The notes under the pieces: generated by a model | Told to the model about the DNA's origin: nothing | The model's input: the letters and a program-made list of their open reading frames with translations, nothing else | Databases searched by the model: none | Position numbers and translations under genes: made by a program | Shown here: positions 14,262 through 18,406 of the stretch, piece after piece | Layout of the letters: every line of letters begins with the position of its first letter | How positions within the stretch are numbered: the first letter of the stretch is position 1 | Source: DATCYX01 sp037444705 | Lineage (GTDB): Bacteria; Chloroflexota; Anaerolineae; Anaerolineales; UBA4823 | Assembly: GCA_037444705.1 (NCBI GenBank) | Contig: JBBILY010000048.1 | Coordinates: forward strand, 1 to 18,406 | Length of the DNA stretch: 18,406 nucleotides | Direction: 5' to 3'

Positions 14262-16202
14262 ATGACTACTCTTTTCAGTGGCAACGGATTTAAGAAAAAG
14301 AGCATTAATTCAGACACCCAGGCCATGCTGGAACTGGCGCAAAGTCAAGGCCTGGAAACGGTTTGGGATCGGCTGGCCAAACAACAGCCTCAATGCGGCT
14401 ATTGCAACCTGGGCACCAGTTGTCGTATCTGCGCCATGGGACCCTGCCGCGTCGACCCCTTCGGTGAAGGGCCTCAGAAAGGCGTGTGTGGCGCTGATGC
14501 GGATATCATTGTGGCCCGTAATCTGGCGCGTATGGTCGCCGCCGGCGCCTCAGCTCATTCCGACCATGGGCGCGACATTCTGGAGACCCTGCATCGCGTT
14601 GGCGAGGGGAAGACTGATACCTACAGGGTCACCGAACCCGCCAAATTGAGAAAATTGGCGCAGGAATATGGTATTGCCATTGAGGCTAAGAGCGATCAGC
14701 AAATTGCTGCCGAACTGGCATGGGCGATGATGGAAGATTTCGGCATGCGCCGCCACAAATTACCCCTGGCGGGGCGCGCTCCCAAAGCGCGTCAGGAGAC
14801 GTGGGAGAAAAGCGGTGTTTACCCGCGCGGCATTGATCGCGAAAACGTCGAGACCCTGCATCGCACCACCATGGGCGTGGACAACGATTGGGTCAATATC
14901 CTGCTTCACGCCGTGCGCAATGGCCTGAGCGATGGTTGGGGTGGCTCGATGATCGCTACTGAACTCTCCGATGTGCTTTTCGGCATCCCCACCCCCAAAG
15001 CCTCCAGCATGAACCTGGGGGTGCTCAAGACAGATCAGGTCAATATCATCCTGCACGGGCATAACCCTATGCTGTCTGAGGTGATCGTCGCTGCTGCCCA
15101 GGATCCCGAACTGCTGGCCCTGGCTCGCGAGAAGGGCGCCACGGGCATCAATCTGGCTGGGCTGTGCTGCACAGGGAACGAAGTGCTGATGCGCAAGGGT
15201 ATCCCCATGGCCGGCAACCACTTGATGCAGGAACTGGCGATCATGACCGGAGCGGTGGAGGTGATGATTGTGGATTATCAATGCATCATGCCCGCCCTCA
15301 CCGAAACGGCCAAATGCTTCCACACTAAAGTGGTCAGCACCTTCGACAAAGCCAAATTCCCAGGGGCTGAGCACATCCGCTTTGATCCCGAACGCGGCCT
15401 GGAGATTGGCAAGCAAATCGTGCGCATGGCGGTTGAAAACTTTGCTAATCGTGTTAAAGCGCGGGTAACCATCCCGGTGGCACCTCAGGCGGTGATGGCT
15501 GGTTTTTCGGTGGAGGCGATCTTGAGCGCCTTGGGAGGCACACCACAACCGTTAATTGATGCCATCGTCAAGGGCAATATCCGCGGCGCGGTGGGCGTGG
15601 TAGGTTGCAACAACCCCAAGATACGCCAGGACCTGGGCCATACAGAACTGACCAAAGAACTTATCCGCCACGATATTCTGGTCGTGGTCACCGGTTGTGC
15701 CGCTGTGGCCGATGGCAAAGCCGGGCTGATGGTGCCTGAGGCTGCAGAACTGGCTGGCCCAGGATTGAGCGCTGTGTGCAAAGCCCTGGGCATCCCGCCA
15801 GTGATACATATGGGCAGTTGCGTGGATAACACCCGCATCCTGGTGCTGGCCTCAGCCCTGGCAAACCATCTAGGGGTGGATATCAGCGCCCTACCACTGG
15901 CCGGAGCAGCGCCAGAATGGTATTCGGAAAAGGCGGTGGCTATTGGCGTGTATGTGGTTGCCTCTGGCATCTACACTGTGTTGGGCACAGCGCCGCCGGT
16001 TTTTGGCAGCCCGAACATCGTCAAATTGTTGACTGAAGGGCTGGAAAGCGTCTTTGGCGCTACCTTTGCCGTGGAACCTGTTCCTCACCGCGCCGCCGCC
16101 CTGATACGCAGGCACATTGAGCGCAAGCGGGCTGGCCTGGGTTTGCCCTTCATCGCCCCAGACGAAATCCCCGTGCCTGAGGCTGAATTGGCTCTGGCCT
16201 GA
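14262..16202 (+). CDS. cooS: Anaerobic Ni-Fe carbon monoxide dehydrogenase catalytic subunit
   Basis: This 646-residue enzyme reversibly oxidises CO to CO2 at a Ni-4Fe-4S C-cluster. Compared from memory with Carboxydothermus CODH-II, all C-cluster ligands are present: His in LHGHNP, and Cys in GLCCTGNE, DYQC, VGCNN, VVTGC and MGSCVDN. The active-site Lys in SEKAVAIG and the His in the AHSDH proton-relay region are also kept. The B-cluster cysteines are C54, C57, C62 and C76. The D-cluster motif is unusual: C45-x2-C48, with Ser53 at the position of the second Cys in the C-x7-C type. The C-x2-C form is the one associated with a [2Fe-2S] D-cluster in Desulfovibrio vulgaris CODH. The start overlaps no other gene; GGAG at the cooF stop suggests translational coupling. 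No acetyl-CoA synthase genes are adjacent, so this is a monofunctional CODH. A CooC nickel-insertion gene is not in the window. Confidence 0.96.
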   Translation: MTTLFSGNGFKKKSINSDTQAMLELAQSQGLETVWDRLAKQQPQCGYCNLGTSCRICAMGPCRVDPFGEGPQKGVCGADADIIVARNLARMVAAGASAHSDHGRDILETLHRVGEGKTDTYRVTEPAKLRKLAQEYGIAIEAKSDQQIAAELAWAMMEDFGMRRHKLPLAGRAPKARQETWEKSGVYPRGIDRENVETLHRTTMGVDNDWVNILLHAVRNGLSDGWGGSMIATELSDVLFGIPTPKASSMNLGVLKTDQVNIILHGHNPMLSEVIVAAAQDPELLALAREKGATGINLAGLCCTGNEVLMRKGIPMAGNHLMQELAIMTGAVEVMIVDYQCIMPALTETAKCFHTKVVSTFDKAKFPGAEHIRFDPERGLEIGKQIVRMAVENFANRVKARVTIPVAPQAVMAGFSVEAILSALGGTPQPLIDAIVKGNIRGAVGVVGCNNPKIRQDLGHTELTKELIRHDILVVVTGCAAVADGKAGLMVPEAAELAGPGLSAVCKALGIPPVIHMGSCVDNTRILVLASALANHLGVDISALPLAGAAPEWYSEKAVAIGVYVVASGIYTVLGTAPPVFGSPNIVKLLTEGLESVFGATFAVEPVPHRAAALIRRHIERKRAGLGLPFIAPDEIPVPEAELALA

Positions 16203-16210
16203 GAGGGAGG

Positions 16211-16234
16211 AAGGCTGGGGGTAAACCCCGCCTT
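16211..16234 (+). other. Intercistronic stem-loop between cooS and the flavoprotein gene
   Basis: AAGGC-(T)-GGGG pairs with CCCC-GCCTT around GTAAA: nine base pairs with one bulge. It is followed by a pyrimidine-rich CTTCTCT stretch but no true U-tract, then GAGGAGGT before the next ATG. It may stabilise the upstream mRNA or partly terminate, lowering expression of the flavoprotein relative to CODH. The role is inferred. Confidence 0.5.
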
Positions 16235-16257
16235 CTTCTCTAATTGAGGAGGTGGGC

Positions 16258-17490
16258 ATGACAAGCCGAGTGATCATCATTGGCGCCGGCCCGGCAGGGG
16301 TGAGCGTGGCTGAGACGGTGCGCGCCCATGACCCCCAAATCGAACTGATGATGTTCAGCGCCGAGCCCTATCCGCCCTATTCCCCCCCGGCCATGGTAGA
16401 GTACTTTATGAGCGGGGCACAGGTGCACTTCTGGCGCGGAACAGATTGGCCAGAACGATATGGCGTGGACTATCGCCCAGGGGTGAAGGTGAGCCGAATT
16501 GAACCGCAAGCCCATCGCGTATGGCTGGAGGATGACTCCAGCCTGGAATACACCTGGCTGGTGATCGCCACGGGCAGCCGCTTATATGCCCCTTTGGAAG
16601 GGGTGGACTTGCCAGGGGTATATAACTTCAAGTCGCTGAGCGCCGCCGAAGCCCTGGTGCAAAAGGTGCGCACTGGCCAGGCGCGCACGGCTGTGATCGT
16701 GGGCGCCGGCTTTATCGGCATGGAGATCGCCTTGCTGTTGCGTTTCCTGGGTGTTTCTGTCACTCAAGTGGAGATGCTGGATCAGGTGATGCCAGCCATG
16801 CTCGATCGGGAAAGCGCAACCTTTGCCCTGGAGATCATGCGCCAGCGTGGGATTGAGGTGCGCCTCAACACGAAAGCGCGGGCTTTCATCGGCGATGGCA
16901 AGGCTAGCGGTGTGGAACTGGAATCGGGGGAAGTGTTGCAGGCAGACCTGTTTATTGCTGCCACAGGGGTGCAACCCAACCTGGAAGTGATCCAAGGCAG
17001 CGGCATCGCCCATCGTTGGGGCATTAGTGTAGATAACCACCTGCGCACCAATGTCCCCGATGTCTATGCTGTCGGCGATGTGGTCGAAGCCCCCGATCGC
17101 CTGACCGGTGAAGTTTACGTCCATGCCATTTTCCCCAATGCGATCGAGCAAGGGCAGGTGGTGGGCCTTAACTTGCTGGGCTACGAGGTAACTTATGAGG
17201 GCGCTGAGCGCATGAATAGCCTTAAGCATTTGGGGTTGCCCATTCTGGCCGTAGGCTTGAAAGAGGGCGATGAGGTGCTACGCGCGCGCTGGGACGGCGG
17301 TTTGCGCACCCTATATCTAAAAGACAACCGCCTGGTTGGTTTTCAACTGATAGGGGACATTCGCGCCGCAGGCGTATTGCGTGCCCTGCTCATTACCCAA
17401 CAGGACCTGCGAAGGCTCAAGGATTACCTGCTGCAACCAACCTTTGGCCAGGGGAGCCTGGTGTGGCATGGGCTGAGCGTCCAAGGATAA
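16258..17490 (+). CDS. FAD-dependent NAD(P)H oxidoreductase of the CODH operon
   Basis: A 410-residue flavoprotein. The ATG at 16258 is chosen over the in-frame GTG at 16252 because GAGGAGGT (16246-16253) is ideally placed for it and overlaps the GTG. It has an N-terminal FAD site (IIIGAGPAG, residues 6-14), the ATGS motif at 104-107, an NAD(P)H site (VIVGAGFIGME, 147-156) and the second FAD motif (VYAVGDVVEAPD, 269-280). It lacks the redox-active Cys of NADH oxidases and peroxidases near position 42 (the sequence there is YSPPAM), so it fits the rubredoxin/ferredoxin reductase-like group. A homologous flavoprotein is known next to cooS-cooF in several CO-oxidising bacteria, where it is proposed to couple CO oxidation to NAD(P)+ reduction. 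I infer the same role here. NADH oxidase activity is the main alternative. Confidence 0.87.
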   Translation: MTSRVIIIGAGPAGVSVAETVRAHDPQIELMMFSAEPYPPYSPPAMVEYFMSGAQVHFWRGTDWPERYGVDYRPGVKVSRIEPQAHRVWLEDDSSLEYTWLVIATGSRLYAPLEGVDLPGVYNFKSLSAAEALVQKVRTGQARTAVIVGAGFIGMEIALLLRFLGVSVTQVEMLDQVMPAMLDRESATFALEIMRQRGIEVRLNTKARAFIGDGKASGVELESGEVLQADLFIAATGVQPNLEVIQGSGIAHRWGISVDNHLRTNVPDVYAVGDVVEAPDRLTGEVYVHAIFPNAIEQGQVVGLNLLGYEVTYEGAERMNSLKHLGLPILAVGLKEGDEVLRARWDGGLRTLYLKDNRLVGFQLIGDIRAAGVLRALLITQQDLRRLKDYLLQPTFGQGSLVWHGLSVQG

Positions 17491-17493
17491 AAA

Positions 17494-17529
17494 GTAGCGG
17501 CAGACGCCATCTCAGTCGTCTGCCGCTAC
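17494..17529. terminator. Perfect 13-bp hairpin after the CODH operon
   Basis: GTAGCGGCAGACG (17494-17506) pairs perfectly with CGTCTGCCGCTAC (17517-17529) around a 10-nt loop, starting 3 nt after the stop codon of the flavoprotein gene. The plus-strand 3' side is AATTATAAAGG, without a U-run. The minus-strand side reads TTTTTATCC, so by the U-tract rule it would be a better terminator for minus-strand transcripts. It most likely ends the CODH operon or protects its 3' end; a dispersed palindromic repeat is also possible. The remainder of 17530-17621 shows nothing recognisable. Confidence 0.65.
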
Positions 17530-17621
17530 AATTATAAAGGCTTTCAGCACACGTCGAGCGTTGCTCAGGAGGCCATACAGGGGGCTTTTGGCTTTCCTGG
17601 CATCCAACACGGCTGCCTGCG

Positions 17622-17650
17622 TTGACCCTGCCTGTTCCCAATGCTATAAT
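17622..17650 (+). promoter_or_regulatory. Extended -10 promoter for the small membrane protein and selA
   Basis: TTGACC (17622-17627), 17 bp, TGC-TATAAT (-10 at 17645-17650 with an extended TGn). Start would fall at about 17656-17658, only 3-5 nt before the ATG at 17661, so the transcript is nearly leaderless. No ribosome site is present, in agreement with this. Confidence 0.7.
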
Positions 17651-17660
17651 TCTTATTAAA

Positions 17661-18059
17661 ATGGAGACCACTTCACCCCCTAATGTACGTTCGGTTCTGC
17701 CCGCCGCTATTCTCCTGGCGGGTGTGGGTTGGTGTGGGCTGGCAGCGTTGGTGTTCTTCACCTTGCCAACCATTGGCCCACGCTGGCTGTTTTTCTTCCT
17801 CAGCGTCCTGGCGCTCAGCGGTACAGCCCTGCCCGCCGTCACCTTCCTTAACCGCCGTTTTCCCAGCAATCCACCGCCAACAGCCGCGGTCATTGTGCGT
17901 CAGGCGCTTTGGGTAGGGGCTTATGGCGCCACCCTGGCCTGGCTGCAGATAGCGCGGGTGCTCACCCCGGCCCTGACCCTGGTGCTGGCGGTGGGCCTGA
18001 CCATCATTGAAATGCTCTTACGCCTGCGCGAAAAGAGCCAGTGGAAACCCCAAGGGTAA
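17661..18059 (+). CDS. Small integral membrane protein of unknown function
   Basis: The protein has 132 residues from the ATG at 17661. The frame is open back to a TTG at 17622, but that codon is the -35 box of the promoter, so the upstream start is unlikely. Four hydrophobic segments are visible: about 12-32 (LPAAILLAGVGWCGLAALVFF), 40-62 (WLFFFLSVLALSGTALPAVTFL), 76-97 (AVIVRQALWVGAYGATLAWLQI) and 99-118 (VLTPALTLVLAVGLTIIEMLL). A basic cytoplasmic tail (RLREKSQWKPQG) follows. No family is recognised with confidence and no catalytic motif is seen. It is followed 18 nt later by selA, apparently in the same transcript. Hydrophobicity and normal codon use make it a convincing gene. Confidence 0.75.
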   Translation: METTSPPNVRSVLPAAILLAGVGWCGLAALVFFTLPTIGPRWLFFFLSVLALSGTALPAVTFLNRRFPSNPPPTAAVIVRQALWVGAYGATLAWLQIARVLTPALTLVLAVGLTIIEMLLRLREKSQWKPQG

Positions 18060-18077
18060 TCCGCCCTGCTCCCCCCC

Positions 18078-18406
18078 ATGACTGACCTGCGCGCGCTTCC
18101 TTCAGTAGATTATTTAATCCACACGCCTGAGGTGCAATCCTGGATCGCCACCTATGGGCGTCCATTGACGCTGGAAGCAATCCGCGCCGCGCTGGAGGCT
18201 GCGCGGGCCCTGTACGCGCAGGAAGGGAGGGTGCAAAGTCACACTCAACTGCTCTACCGCACTCACATGCTGTTAGAGGAGTGGACAAAGCCCTCACTGC
18301 AGGCAGTGATTAACGCCACTGGGGTGATCTTGCATACCAATCTGGGGCGAGCCCCGCTCAGCCGGGCGGCTTATCAGGCTATGCAAGATGTGGCTTTGGG
18401 ATATTC
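18078..18406 (+). CDS. selA: L-seryl-tRNA(Sec) selenium transferase (3' truncated by window end)
   Basis: The frame is open from the ATG at 18078 to the window edge (109 complete codons of about 460). It begins MTDLRALPSVDYLI, the typical SelA N-terminus, and continues through a helical region (TLEAIRAALEAARALYAQEG) to the highly conserved VINATGVILHTNLGRAPLS at the start of the PLP-dependent fold. SelA converts seryl-tRNA(Sec) to selenocysteinyl-tRNA(Sec) with selenophosphate. Its presence implies that the organism makes selenoproteins; none is seen inside the window. The PLP lysine lies beyond the edge. There is no ribosome site; a run of seven C precedes the start, so translation may depend on coupling to the upstream gene. 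selB and a tRNA-Sec would be expected further on. Confidence 0.93.
   Translation, partial: MTDLRALPSVDYLIHTPEVQSWIATYGRPLTLEAIRAALEAARALYAQEGRVQSHTQLLYRTHMLLEEWTKPSLQAVINATGVILHTNLGRAPLSRAAYQAMQDVALGY

Noticed and set aside
14760..15548. Long minus-strand open frame (262 codons) opposite cooS
   Set aside because: It is antisense to conserved CODH sequence, His-rich and without family features, so it is a codon-bias shadow.
16582..17229. Long minus-strand open frame opposite the flavoprotein gene
   Set aside because: It is antisense to clear FAD and NAD-binding motifs and has no ribosome site or promoter.

Overview
The window looks like a chromosomal segment of a strictly or facultatively anaerobic bacterium. 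Gene content and protein style (Thr/Pro-rich linkers in a surface protein, a Yip1 protein next to a MacB-type ABC operon, an S1 protein with a charged tail, sigma70-like promoters) suggest a Chloroflexota lineage, perhaps Anaerolineae. That placement is an inference from gene style; no rRNA gene is present to test it. Coding density is high, almost everything reads on the plus strand, and I see no insertion sequence, CRISPR array, tRNA or rRNA gene.

Layout. (1) 1-6378 is the end of a surface-polysaccharide locus: the 3' part of a polyprenyl-phosphate sugar-1-phosphate transferase, a GmhA-like SIS isomerase fused to a GAF domain, a GmhB-like heptose bisphosphate phosphatase on the opposite strand, a B12-binding-type radical SAM protein, and a Wzy/WaaL-type polymerase or ligase with a C-terminal TPR region. 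Together they suggest synthesis of a heptose-containing exopolysaccharide or O-antigen-like glycan. (2) 6607-11341 holds a Yip1-family membrane protein and an ABC operon: a MacB/LolD-type ATPase, a secreted IPT/TIG plus CARDB-like protein, and an FtsX/MacB-type permease. A strong hairpin terminator closes it. (3) 11359-12165 (minus) encodes a two-S1-domain RNA-binding protein with a consensus promoter and a structured leader of about 170 nt. It is divergent from an EamA-family exporter (12464-13363). (4) 13418-17490 is a carbon monoxide oxidation module: an operator-like palindrome, two promoters, a CooF-type polyferredoxin, the Ni-CODH catalytic subunit CooS, and an FAD/NAD(P)H oxidoreductase. 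The likely electron path is CO to CooS to CooF to the flavoprotein to NAD(P)+. (5) 17661 to the end holds a small membrane protein read from a nearly leaderless promoter, then the start of selA (selenocysteine synthase), which is cut by the window edge.

Most notable points: the CODH carries a C-x2-C D-cluster motif instead of C-x7-C, as in the [2Fe-2S] D-cluster type; the CODH operon has an extended palindrome and a repeated GTGACAA half-site placed where a CRP-family activator would act; two genes appear to be transcribed as (nearly) leaderless mRNAs; the S1 gene leader can form two mutually exclusive hairpins; and the MacB-like operon has an IPT/CARDB surface protein where a MacA adaptor would be expected. 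I did not find a clear wholly new multi-gene system. The strongest leads are the CODH regulation and D-cluster, and the ABC/CARDB operon.
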